Origin: UBA5734 sp964528645
GTDB lineage: Bacteria > Bacillota > Clostridia > Saccharofermentanales > UBA5734
Reading direction: 5' to 3'
Assembly (NCBI GenBank): GCA_964528645.1
Contig: CAZGSR010000022.1
Span: 1 to 49,277, forward strand
DNA length: 49,277 nucleotides
The first letter of the stretch is position 1. Each line of letters opens with the position of its first letter. Of the stretch, positions 32,409-40,519 are shown in pieces. The position numbers and the translations under genes are program-made. The notes under the pieces were generated by a model. The model was not told the origin of the DNA. It ran no database searches and saw only the letters and a list, made by a program, of their open reading frames with translations.

Positions 32409-33289
32409 CAGGCGTCCTCCCCCCTTCTGGCTGCTGCAGCACAAACGCCAGGATCAACGTCCCCCGGTCCAGAATGACTGGGCTCCAGGCTGACCAGGCG
32501 ACGTCCATCTGGCAACTCATGGACCGTCAACGGGCCATAAAGCAGGCTGAGCTTTGCGGCGATCTGGTCCGGCGACTCTTGGGACGGGTCAATCTGAGCA
32601 ACGATCTGGCCGTTTTGCATCAGCTCGATGTGGTCACACAGGTCAAGGGCCAGGCTTGGATCATGCAGGATCAGAAGGCCGCTGCGCTGGTCTTCCTGCA
32701 GGATGGTGCGAATGGTCCGGAGGGTTTCATAGCGGACACGAAGATCCAATGCCGTATCCGGCTCATCGAGAAGCAGGACATCTGCCTGCTGGACCAGGCT
32801 ACGGGCCAGAAGAACGCGCTGGCGCTGGCCTTCGGAGAGATGGGTGTAATCCGCTGAAGCGAAGCCAGCCAGGCCGAGACGATCCAGCACTGCCTGAGCT
32901 TTCTTGCGCTGGTTTCTGGAGTAGGCGCTAAACAGGCCCATCAGCGGATTGAAACCCATCAGGACGATTTCTTCGACCTGGATCGGGAAAGCAAATTGCT
33001 GGCGCTGCGGCAGATAGGCCAGGTGGCGAGCCCTCTCCCTGCTCGTGGTCTGCGTCAGGTCGATGTGATTGACCTGGACCAGCCCGCGATGGGGGATCAG
33101 AGCCATCAAACCCTTGAGCAGGGTGCTTTTGCCGGAGCCATTGGGGCCGAGCAAAGCGGCCAGCCTACCAGCAGGAACGTCCAGTGAAACAGGCGTGGTG
33201 GCGAAAGATTTGCGGCGAGCAGGCAGATCCGAAGTCAGCAGGGTTTCTGCATCATACCCAGCCTGGAAATCCCGGATGATCAGGCTCAT
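32408..33289 (-). CDS. Type II ABC importer ATPase (FecE/BtuD-like)
   Basis: A 293-residue ATPase. Walker A is GPNGSGKST, the Q-loop is in LAYLPQRQQFAF, the signature LSEGQRQR is intact, Walker B is VLLLDEP and the H-loop is LLILHDPSLAL. This arrangement is typical of FecCDE/BtuCD-type importers for metal chelates, cobalamin and, in the MolBCA subgroup, molybdate. The C-terminal tail after residue 255 (about 40 residues) is longer than usual. It overlaps the permease gene by ATGA. Confidence 0.9.
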   Translation of the reverse strand: MSLIIRDFQAGYDAETLLTSDLPARRKSFATTPVSLDVPAGRLAALLGPNGSGKSTLLKGLMALIPHRGLVQVNHIDLTQTTSRERARHLAYLPQRQQFAFPIQVEEIVLMGFNPLMGLFSAYSRNQRKKAQAVLDRLGLAGFASADYTHLSEGQRQRVLLARSLVQQADVLLLDEPDTALDLRVRYETLRTIRTILQEDQRSGLLILHDPSLALDLCDHIELMQNGQIVAQIDPSQESPDQIAAKLSLLYGPLTVHELPDGRRLVSLEPSHSGPGDVDPGVCAAAARRGEDA

Positions 33290-34323
33290 GGCAGTCGACC
33301 TCCACGATGGACCAGGGAGATCAAGACCGGCACCCCGATCAGGGAGGTCAGGATGCTGACGGGTATCTCCGAGGTGGCCACGGAACGGGCCAGGATGTCC
33401 GCTGTCAGCAACAAAACGGCGCCGACGAGTCCGCCAAACAGCCAGACGGTGCGATCATTGCGCCGGTACACGAGCCGGGCGATGTGCGGCGCGATCAGGC
33501 CAATAAAGGAAATCAGCCCGGTCACTGCCACTGTTCCAGCTACGACCAGGGTGGACAGGCCCAGAAGCAAGGGGCGGACAAGATGCAGATTGACGCCCAG
33601 AGCCATGGCTTCAGAGTCGGACAGAGCCAGGAGTGAGATTTGGCGGCTCAAAAGAATGAGAAGGATGAGGGCCGGGAGCGTGGCGAGCATGAGTCCGGCG
33701 GCTTTGACCAGTGTGATCGTGCCCAGACCACCCATGATCCAGAACTCGATCGCCGCGAGGGTGTTGTGTGGATCAGCGACTCGTTTCAGAAGCATCAGCA
33801 ACGCCTGGGCCAGCGCATTGACGGCCAATCCGGAGACGACAAAGGTGGCCAGTTGGCGCTGGCTGCCACTCTGAGCCAGGAAGACCGCCAGGGCAACGGC
33901 CAGAAGGCCACCGGTAAAAGCGCCCAGGGTCACCGGCAGGACACCGCTGCCGAGAAACAAGATCGCAGCGGCAGCCCCGACACTGGCCCCGCTGGAGACA
34001 CCCATGATGTCGGGTGAGGCCAGAGGATTCTTGAAAATGGTTTGCAGGACAGAGCCTACCAGCGCCAGGCCAAAGCCACCGTAGAGGGCGACAAAGGTCC
34101 GGGGCATGCGCAGGTTGAACAAGACGGAGCGGGCCATGGCAGCCTGGCCATCAGCAGGCAATCCATCTGGCATCGCACGACCGGGCAGCAGGAGTCTCCA
34201 GTCGATCGGAAAACGCCCGGCCAGCAGGGAAAGGAGCACCAGCAGCACAAGCAAAACGAGGAGCAAGCTCCAGTGGGATCGCAAGGTAGCGGGTTGAACC
34301 CATTTTTGCACAGGCCTGGTCAT
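33286..34323 (-). CDS. FecCD-family ABC permease
   Basis: A 345-residue permease with about ten helices. Typical blocks are RMPRTFVALYGGFGLALVGS, NPLASPDIMGVSSGASVG, GLISFIGLIAPHIARL (coupling region) and ADILARSV near the end. It works as a homodimer with the ATPase encoded next. Start taken at ATG 34323; its ribosome site GGAAAGA lies inside the last codons of the DUF4143 ATPase gene. The binding-protein gene is upstream, on the far side of that ATPase gene. Confidence 0.92.
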   Translation of the reverse strand: MTRPVQKWVQPATLRSHWSLLLVLLVLLVLLSLLAGRFPIDWRLLLPGRAMPDGLPADGQAAMARSVLFNLRMPRTFVALYGGFGLALVGSVLQTIFKNPLASPDIMGVSSGASVGAAAAILFLGSGVLPVTLGAFTGGLLAVALAVFLAQSGSQRQLATFVVSGLAVNALAQALLMLLKRVADPHNTLAAIEFWIMGGLGTITLVKAAGLMLATLPALILLILLSRQISLLALSDSEAMALGVNLHLVRPLLLGLSTLVVAGTVAVTGLISFIGLIAPHIARLVYRRNDRTVWLFGGLVGAVLLLTADILARSVATSEIPVSILTSLIGVPVLISLVHRGGRLP

Positions 34324-34327
34324 GGTG

Positions 34328-35524
34328 TTATCTTTCCAACAGGAAATCAATCAGGTTTACATGCCGGATACCATCTCTGGAAAAATCGAATTTGTCCATG
34401 GAGATCACATATTTCGGGTAATGATCAGCGATCCCTGCATAGGCACCAAACTCTCTTTGCACGACGTTTTCATCGGGCATCAGGTAAGCCACCTGGTAAT
34501 AACTGCGAGACTCACCATCCATGGCCATGAAATCAATTTCACCCTTGGTCGTTTTTCCGACAAACACATCGAAACCGCGCAAGATCAGTTCATTATAAAC
34601 GACCGTTTCGATCAGCGGACCGATGTCTGTTTTGAATCCTGTCTGATTGATTTTGCTCAGGCCCAGATCCGTCAAATAGTATTTGTCCTGGCGAGTCAGG
34701 ATCCGCTTGCCTCGTACATCATAACGGACGGCTTTATTCAAGATCAGGGAAGTGGTGATGAGATCCAGATAACCGTAAATCGTCTCGGTTGACACTTTCC
34801 TGTTTTCACTTGTGAAATACCGTGAAATGGATTGGGCAGAAAAGGTTTGCGACGTGGTCATGACCATGTATTCGACGATGCGGTTAAGAAGATCGACATC
34901 CTTGGCCTTGCTGCGCTGGATGATGTCTTTGAGGACAATCGAATGATACAGATCACGCAAGTAGACTTTTGTTTCATCTTCCGATGGCATGAGGAAACGC
35001 TGGGGCATGCCGCCAAAATTCAGGAAATCGAAAAAATCTTCATCTCGCAAAGTTTCCCTGGCCAGACCTTTGACCTCACACATCTCCTTGAATGAAAACG
35101 GCATCAGGCGGAAGCTGACATATCGTCCGGATAAGTGGGTAGCCAATTCGCCCGACAACAGTTTGCCGTTCGATCCCGTTAAAAAAATGCTGCTATTAAA
35201 AGTTGCCCGGAAAGAATTGACCGCCTTTTCAAAGCCATCCACATTTTGAATCTCATCAAAAAACAAATAGGATTTTTGGTTATGATTGATCTGCTGTTGA
35301 ATGTACTGGTACAAGTCGATTTCATTTTTGATGAATGAGAAGGCAAGATCTTCAAAGTTCAACTCGATGATCTGCGATTGCGCCACACCACGCGAGAGTA
35401 ATTCCGCTTGAATCTGCCTGAGCAGGACCGATTTCCCACACCGGCGAATGCCGACGACGACCTTGATCAAATCAGAATCATAGAAAGGGCGAATCCGATT
35501 CAAATACAGTTCCCTGATGATCAT
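34328..35524 (-). CDS. AAA_14/DUF4143 ATPase
   Basis: A 398-residue protein. The N-terminal P-loop is VVVGIRRCGKSVLLRQI and Walker B is SYLFFDEIQNVDGF. A C-terminal DUF4143 nuclease-like/winged-helix region follows, with TKGEIDFMAM. Proteins of this type are widespread and scattered in bacteria and archaea, often move between genomes, and have no settled function. The gene is clearly more AT-rich than its neighbours. It separates the binding protein (35668) from its permease (34323), genes that are normally adjacent, so it looks like an insertion. It overlaps nothing, but ends 4 bp before the permease start. Confidence 0.9.
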   Translation of the reverse strand: MIIRELYLNRIRPFYDSDLIKVVVGIRRCGKSVLLRQIQAELLSRGVAQSQIIELNFEDLAFSFIKNEIDLYQYIQQQINHNQKSYLFFDEIQNVDGFEKAVNSFRATFNSSIFLTGSNGKLLSGELATHLSGRYVSFRLMPFSFKEMCEVKGLARETLRDEDFFDFLNFGGMPQRFLMPSEDETKVYLRDLYHSIVLKDIIQRSKAKDVDLLNRIVEYMVMTTSQTFSAQSISRYFTSENRKVSTETIYGYLDLITTSLILNKAVRYDVRGKRILTRQDKYYLTDLGLSKINQTGFKTDIGPLIETVVYNELILRGFDVFVGKTTKGEIDFMAMDGESRSYYQVAYLMPDENVVQREFGAYAGIADHYPKYVISMDKFDFSRDGIRHVNLIDFLLER

Positions 35525-35608
35525 GATTCAGCCCCTTTCATTTCAATCGATCTCTGTTATGCTTTTCATTTTATTTTGTTTCATCGAAATAATTATTATT
35601 TTATCACT

Positions 35609-35659
35609 TTTATTTCGCTCAAACAAAAGATTTCTTGAATTTAATGGTTTATTTCGCTC
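35609..35659. repeat. 12-bp direct repeat next to the DUF4143 gene
   Basis: TTTATTTCGCTC occurs at 35609-35620 and again at 35648-35659, 39 bp apart, in the AT-rich gap upstream of the DUF4143 ATPase. It could be a regulator site for that gene or a scar from its insertion. Confidence 0.5.
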
Positions 35660-35667
35660 TGTCAAAA

Positions 35668-36744
35668 TCAGAATCCATAGAATTCCTGATAAAAATCAGA
35701 CACGTCTTGCTCAAAATCAGCTTGGCTATACTGGTCCGGATAGAGGATGCTGGCCAGGTAGAGTTGGCCGAGGACACCGGACGGGACAGGAGAGTCCCAG
35801 GCTTCGTAATCTCTCGGTATCTGGTAGACCTGCTTGTTTTTCACAGCAGTCAGATCGGCCAAGGCAGGATCAACAAGAACATCTTCGACTGAATAGACAG
35901 CCTCCGGCACCAGCACGATCAGGTCCGGCTGCCAGGCAAGCAGCTGTTCGTAGGAAATTTCAGCCCAATAAGTGTCCTTGAGCTCGGTAGCGACATTGTC
36001 CGCACCGACTGAGGCCAACAGCGTGGACTGGTACATCGCAGGTCCAGCGGTGGATAGCAGGGCACTGTTACCGGCCAGATATACGCGCTTGGCCGGGCTT
36101 TCGGCGGCAGCCGCAAACGACTGGGCTTTTTGCGCCAGCACGTCACTTTGGGCCAGAAGTGCCTCTGCACGTTCAGTGGTACCGGTCGCCTGGCCAACCA
36201 GGCGGATGGTTTCAGCGAGCAGGTCGCCATTTTCCGGATTAACCGCCAGGACAGTCAGCCCCATACCGGACAACGTCTCAATTGCGTCTTTGAGCCGGGC
36301 TGGCAGGATAACCAGATCAGGCTCAAGAGCAAGCGTGCCTTCAATCGAAAAGTCCTTCGCCGTACCAACATTGGGCAGGTCCAAAAGCTCTGGTGCGCTC
36401 TTGGCATAGATTGGGCGCTGGCTGGCCTTGGCTTCGATGCCAACCAGCTGATCCTCAAGGCCGAGGGCGATCAAGAGCGAGGATGAGATGTAGTAGCCGC
36501 TGACCAGGCGCTGCGGCCTTTGTTCCAGGGTTACACTTCGGCCGAGCTGGTCGGTGACGGTGACGGGGAAGGCGGCTGGCTGGGGTGCTGCAGGTGTCGC
36601 AACTGATTCTGCAGGTGTCTTCGCACTTTCCGCAGGCGGAGTGGCGCTCGTTGGAGCCAACGAGCTGGCAGATCCGGTGGTACAGGCTGATAAAAGAGCA
36701 AGGATCAAGATCAGAGATAGCAACAAAATTACGTATTTTCTCAC
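35668..36744 (-). CDS. ABC importer substrate-binding lipoprotein (FecB/BtuF/MolA-like)
   Basis: A 358-residue lipoprotein. The signal ends in the lipobox LLSAC, followed by a Ser/Pro/Ala-rich linker and a type III binding-protein fold (VTVTDQLGRSVTLEQRPQRLV, EPDLVILPARL, AEISYEQLLAWQPDLIVLV). Family ligands are siderophores, heme, cobalamin or molybdate/tungstate. Next to MocA and a molybdenum hydroxylase, molybdate or tungstate is the most likely ligand, as in the MolBCA system of Haemophilus (inference). Start is a GTG at 36744, with AAGGAGA upstream at a rather long spacing. Confidence 0.88.
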   Translation of the reverse strand: MRKYVILLLSLILILALLSACTTGSASSLAPTSATPPAESAKTPAESVATPAAPQPAAFPVTVTDQLGRSVTLEQRPQRLVSGYYISSSLLIALGLEDQLVGIEAKASQRPIYAKSAPELLDLPNVGTAKDFSIEGTLALEPDLVILPARLKDAIETLSGMGLTVLAVNPENGDLLAETIRLVGQATGTTERAEALLAQSDVLAQKAQSFAAAAESPAKRVYLAGNSALLSTAGPAMYQSTLLASVGADNVATELKDTYWAEISYEQLLAWQPDLIVLVPEAVYSVEDVLVDPALADLTAVKNKQVYQIPRDYEAWDSPVPSGVLGQLYLASILYPDQYSQADFEQDVSDFYQEFYGF

Positions 36745-36774
36745 GCGGGCACGGTCTCCTTTTATCTGTCCAGT

Positions 36775-36788
36775 GACGCATTTGCGTC
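36775..36788. promoter_or_regulatory. Palindrome GACGCA-TT-TGCGTC
   Basis: A perfect 6+6 bp dyad in the divergent region, between the promoter of the binding-protein operon and its start codon. It is a candidate operator for a regulator of molybdenum uptake; the sequence does not resemble the known ModE site. Confidence 0.4.
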
Positions 36789-36802
36789 CTCATCCTAATG
36801 AT

Positions 36803-36830
36803 TTTATAGGCCGCGCTATGATAAAGTAAA
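36803..36830 (-). promoter_or_regulatory. Promoter of the molybdenum-uptake operon
   Basis: On the minus strand TTTACT (36825-36830), 16 bp, TATAAA (36803-36808). On the plus strand TATGAT (36817-36822) could serve as -10 for the hydroxylase genes, so the two promoters probably overlap back to back. Confidence 0.5.
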
Positions 36831-36884
36831 GATGAAAGATCTTGCCGGTTCCGAATGTTCCGGGCTGGAGAAGAGGTGTTCTGG

Positions 36885-37682
36885 ATGTTTGAAATTCGCC
36901 AGGTGGTGACACCTGAAACTTTAACCGAGGCCTATGCCGCTCTGACGGCCAATCGCAACAACCGCCTTCTGGGTGGTTGTGCTTTCCTCAAGATGGGCAA
37001 AAAGCTGATCAACCAGGGGATCAGCCTGGAAAAACTTGGACTGGATTTTATCCGCCAGCAGGACGGTTGGGTCGACATCGGTGCCACCTGCACCTATGGC
37101 CAGTTATCAGCCAATCCCTTGATCCAGTTCTATGCCAGTGGCGTCATTGTCAAAGCGCTGCAGCCGATCGTCGGTGTCCAGCTGCGAAACCGGGTCCAGG
37201 TGGGTGCATCGGTTTTTTCCCGCTATGGTTTCTCTGATTTCCTCCCTGTTCTTTTAGCACTGGGCGCTGAAGTCACGCTGCACCAGGCAGGACGCATGAC
37301 CCTTGAATCCTTCCTGGCCCAGCCCCTGTCTCGCGATATCCTGATCGCTGTCCATCTTCCGGACCGTCCGCAGACGGCAGCCTGCCAGAGCCTGCGCTAC
37401 ACGGCCAGCGATCTGCCGGTTGTCAATTGTGCTGTCGTGCGCGATGCATCAAGTGGCACCTGGCGGGTCGCCATTGGGTCCCGGCCAGGGCGCGCCAAGC
37501 TCATCACGGAAGCCAGCAGCATCCTGACCGAAAAAACGCCATCCGAGGCGGCGATCGAGCAAGTCACCGACGCCATCGACCAGCTGACCTTTGGCAGCAA
37601 TGCCCGGGCCAGCGCAGACTACCGCCTGGCCATGGCCAAAGTCCTGGTCCAACGGGCGGTCGAGGAGGTGGCATCATGCTGA
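36885..37682 (+). CDS. Molybdenum hydroxylase FAD-binding subunit (CoxM/XdhB-like)
   Basis: A 265-residue flavoprotein subunit of a xanthine-dehydrogenase-type enzyme. The FAD pyrophosphate loop reads LLGGCAFLKMG where most members have a GGTDL-type sequence. A second block is RNRVQVGASVFSRYGFSDFLPVLLALGAEV. A CO-dehydrogenase-flavoprotein C-terminal domain is present. ATG at 36885 has AGAGGTG at good spacing. The last 7 bp overlap the next gene, which provides the Fe-S and molybdenum domains. Confidence 0.88.
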   Translation: MFEIRQVVTPETLTEAYAALTANRNNRLLGGCAFLKMGKKLINQGISLEKLGLDFIRQQDGWVDIGATCTYGQLSANPLIQFYASGVIVKALQPIVGVQLRNRVQVGASVFSRYGFSDFLPVLLALGAEVTLHQAGRMTLESFLAQPLSRDILIAVHLPDRPQTAACQSLRYTASDLPVVNCAVVRDASSGTWRVAIGSRPGRAKLITEASSILTEKTPSEAAIEQVTDAIDQLTFGSNARASADYRLAMAKVLVQRAVEEVASC

Positions 37683-40519
37683 TCCAATTGACGGTCAACC
37701 ACAAAAAACATGCGGTGGAGGTCGATCCGGCGGACGTGCTGCTCGATGTCCTGCGCAATCTCGGCTACAAGTCCGTCCAGCGCGGCTGTGACACCAGCAA
37801 CTGCGGCCTCTGTTCTGTCCTCGCCGATGGCGAGCCGGTTCTCTCCTGTTCCACCCTGGCCTGGCAGGCCGAAGGCAAATTGCTCCAGACAATCGAGGGC
37901 TTGCATGGCGAAGTCGAGCGGGTGGCCAGCTGCCTGGCTGGTGAAGGCTCTGACCAGTGCGGCTATTGCAGTCCCGGCTTGATCCTCTCTACCATCGCCC
38001 TGAAAAACAAGCTGCTGGCACGCTCCGCCGATGCCGTCCGGACGGTCAGTGATGATGAGATCAACCAATATCTTTTAGGCAACCTCTGCCGCTGCACCGG
38101 CTATGTCGGCCAGTTGCGCGCGATCCGCCGCTACCTGGCCGGTCCTGAGTCAACGCCTGTCGAGGCTGTGGCAATCAATCCTGGTCCGGTCAAAGCACCC
38201 GAATTCATCGCCGCATTACCTGGACAAGCCAGAGGCACCTCTGTCGGCCGAGCCGTCGAAAAGCTCGACAGCCGTGCGATCCTGCATGGCAAGGCGGTCT
38301 ATACTGACGATCTCGCAGCCCCGGACGCACTGGTGATCAAGATCCTGCGCTCGCCCCACGCCCATGCCCGCATCCGCAGCATCGACACCAGCAAGGCGAA
38401 AAAAGTGGCCGGCGTCGAACTGATCCTGACTTGGGAGGACGTTCCCCAGACCCGTTTCACCCTGGCCGGCCAGTCCTATCCTGAGCCGTCGCCCTATGAC
38501 CGCCTGATCCTCGACCGCGAGGTGCGCTATGCCGGCGACGAAGTCGCAATCATCGCTGCCGAAACCGAAAGGGCCGCCCTGATGGCGCTGCGCCTGATCA
38601 AGGTCGATTACGAGATCTTGCCCGCCGTCCTGACCATTGACGAGGCTCTGAAAGGGGAAACACTCGTCCACGAGCCGGACCATATGGTCTTCCATTTGCC
38701 GGACAGCGTCGGCAAACCGGATATCGCCCACAACATCATGGGTGCTCATGACTACACCTTTGGATCTCGCGACGCCTCGGTATTCGACGAATGCGAGGTC
38801 GTGCTGGAACGGACCTACCAGACTCAGGCCCAGGCCCAGTCGATGATGGAGACTTTCCGCAGCTACTCCTACCTCGACCAGTGGAATCGCCTGGTGGTCA
38901 TTTCCTCGACCCAGGTCCCCTTCCACATCAAACGCCAGCTCGCCCTCGCCCTCGGCCTGCCCTCCGGCCGGATCCGTGTGATCAAGCCCCGAGTCGGCGG
39001 CGGTTTCGGTGCCAAGCAAACCTCGGTCACAGAAATCTTCCCGGCGATCGTCACCTTGAAAACCGGCAAGCCGGCGAAGGTCGTCTACACGCGCCAGGAA
39101 ACCTACATGGCCTCGAACAGCCGCCATGCGATCCGGGCCACGGTCAAGATCGGGGCCAGCCGTGACGGCACGATCCGGGCCCTGACCGTCGATGCCCTCT
39201 CGGACCAGGGCGCCTACAGCCTGCATGGCTGGACCACCCTCGGCCTGGTCGGCGAAAAGTCGCTGCCTCTGTACAACAAGCTCGAGCACGCCCGTTTTTC
39301 AGCAAAGGTCATCTACACCCACAAAATGCCGGCTGGCGCTTTCCGTGGCTATGGCGCGACACAGGGCGCGTTCTTTGTCGAATCCATCGTTAACGAACTG
39401 GCTGATACACTCGGTATCGATCCGACTGAGTTGCGCCTGCAAAACATCGTCCGCGAAGGGGAGCAGACGGTGGCCTACAACAAGCACATCCTGAGCAGTG
39501 CATTGGACCGCTGTATTGTCAAAGGCAAAGAACTGATCGGCTGGGATCAAACCCCGCGTCGCGAAATGCTGCCAGATGGCAAAATCCGCGCCACCGGCAT
39601 GGCGATCACCATGCAAGGATCCGGTATTGCCCACGTTGACGTCTCGACTGTCAAAGTCCAGTTTAACGAGAGCGGCGATTTCTCCCTGTTGATGAGCCCG
39701 ACCGATGTCGGCACCGGAGCCGACACGATCCTGACCCAGATGGCGGCAGAAATCCTGGGCACGAGCCTCTCTAACATCGTCACCATCGTGGCTGACACCG
39801 ACATCACGCCTTATGATCCCGGCTCCTATGCCTCCAGTGGCACCTATGTCACCGGCCGTGCGGTCGTTGCCGCCTGTGAAGACCTCAAACGCCAGATTCT
39901 CGACGAAGCGGCCAGCAGATATCAGCTGGAGCGCAAGAACGTGGATCTGGGTGATGGCGCGATCCTGGTCCTGGACGGCGATACGATCGAGTTGCGCGAC
40001 TTGGCGGAGAAGTTATCGTCCGGTCCCACGGGCAAAACGCTGATCGGAATCGGCAGCTTTGGTGGTCCGACCAGCCCACCGCCCTATATGGCCGGCTTTG
40101 CCCGGATTGAACTCGACCCAGCTACCGGCCAGGTCCGGGTCCTTGACTATGCCGGCGTCGTCGACTGCGGCAAGGTCATCAACCCCAATCTGGCGCGGAT
40201 CCAGGCGGAAGGCGGCATCGTCCAGGGTATCGGTCTGGCGCTTTATGAAGAAGTCCGTTATGGCAAAAACGGCCAGATCGACACGAATTCATTCCTGCAG
40301 TACAAGATTCCGACCCGGGCCGATATCGGGCGCATCCAGATCGCTTTTGAAGAATCGAGTGAGCCAACTGGACCTTTTGGTGCCAAATCGATCGGCGAGG
40401 TCGTCATCAATACACCAGCCCCGGCGATTGCCGAGGCTATCTACCAGGCTAGCGGGGTTCGCCTGACTCGTCTGCCGATGCGACCGGAAGACATCTGGCG
40501 CGGGATGCAGCAGCGCTAG
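37676..40519 (+). CDS. Molybdenum hydroxylase, fused [2Fe-2S]-Mo subunit
   Basis: A 947-residue fusion. Residues 1-155 carry two [2Fe-2S] clusters: C38/C43/C46/C58 (GCDTSNCGLC...SC) and C95/C98/C138/C140 (QCGYC, NLCRC). From about 185 follows the molybdenum-binding part with KAVYTDDL, GGGFGAKQ, PAGAFRGYGATQG and the terminal KSIGEVVINTPAPAIAEA, where the Glu matches the catalytic base. The layout is like Desulfovibrio aldehyde oxidoreductase, but here with a separate FAD subunit. It would oxidise a purine or aldehyde; the purine permease nearby favours a purine. Start is the ATG at 37676 behind GAGGAGGTG. The 3' end overlaps a convergent MFS gene by 71 bp. Confidence 0.92.
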   Translation: MLIQLTVNHKKHAVEVDPADVLLDVLRNLGYKSVQRGCDTSNCGLCSVLADGEPVLSCSTLAWQAEGKLLQTIEGLHGEVERVASCLAGEGSDQCGYCSPGLILSTIALKNKLLARSADAVRTVSDDEINQYLLGNLCRCTGYVGQLRAIRRYLAGPESTPVEAVAINPGPVKAPEFIAALPGQARGTSVGRAVEKLDSRAILHGKAVYTDDLAAPDALVIKILRSPHAHARIRSIDTSKAKKVAGVELILTWEDVPQTRFTLAGQSYPEPSPYDRLILDREVRYAGDEVAIIAAETERAALMALRLIKVDYEILPAVLTIDEALKGETLVHEPDHMVFHLPDSVGKPDIAHNIMGAHDYTFGSRDASVFDECEVVLERTYQTQAQAQSMMETFRSYSYLDQWNRLVVISSTQVPFHIKRQLALALGLPSGRIRVIKPRVGGGFGAKQTSVTEIFPAIVTLKTGKPAKVVYTRQETYMASNSRHAIRATVKIGASRDGTIRALTVDALSDQGAYSLHGWTTLGLVGEKSLPLYNKLEHARFSAKVIYTHKMPAGAFRGYGATQGAFFVESIVNELADTLGIDPTELRLQNIVREGEQTVAYNKHILSSALDRCIVKGKELIGWDQTPRREMLPDGKIRATGMAITMQGSGIAHVDVSTVKVQFNESGDFSLLMSPTDVGTGADTILTQMAAEILGTSLSNIVTIVADTDITPYDPGSYASSGTYVTGRAVVAACEDLKRQILDEAASRYQLERKNVDLGDGAILVLDGDTIELRDLAEKLSSGPTGKTLIGIGSFGGPTSPPPYMAGFARIELDPATGQVRVLDYAGVVDCGKVINPNLARIQAEGGIVQGIGLALYEEVRYGKNGQIDTNSFLQYKIPTRADIGRIQIAFEESSEPTGPFGAKSIGEVVINTPAPAIAEAIYQASGVRLTRLPMRPEDIWRGMQQR

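Noticed and set aside
34328..35524. DUF4143 ATPase as a transposition protein
   Set aside because: The P-loop and the DUF4143 region fit the AAA_14 group, not IstB/TniB-type transposition ATPases, and no transposase is adjacent.
37427..37675. Upstream extension of the Fe-S/Mo hydroxylase frame into the FAD gene
   Set aside because: The extension has no similarity to the family. The ATG at 37676 has GAGGAGGTG and gives the normal Fe-S domain N-terminus.
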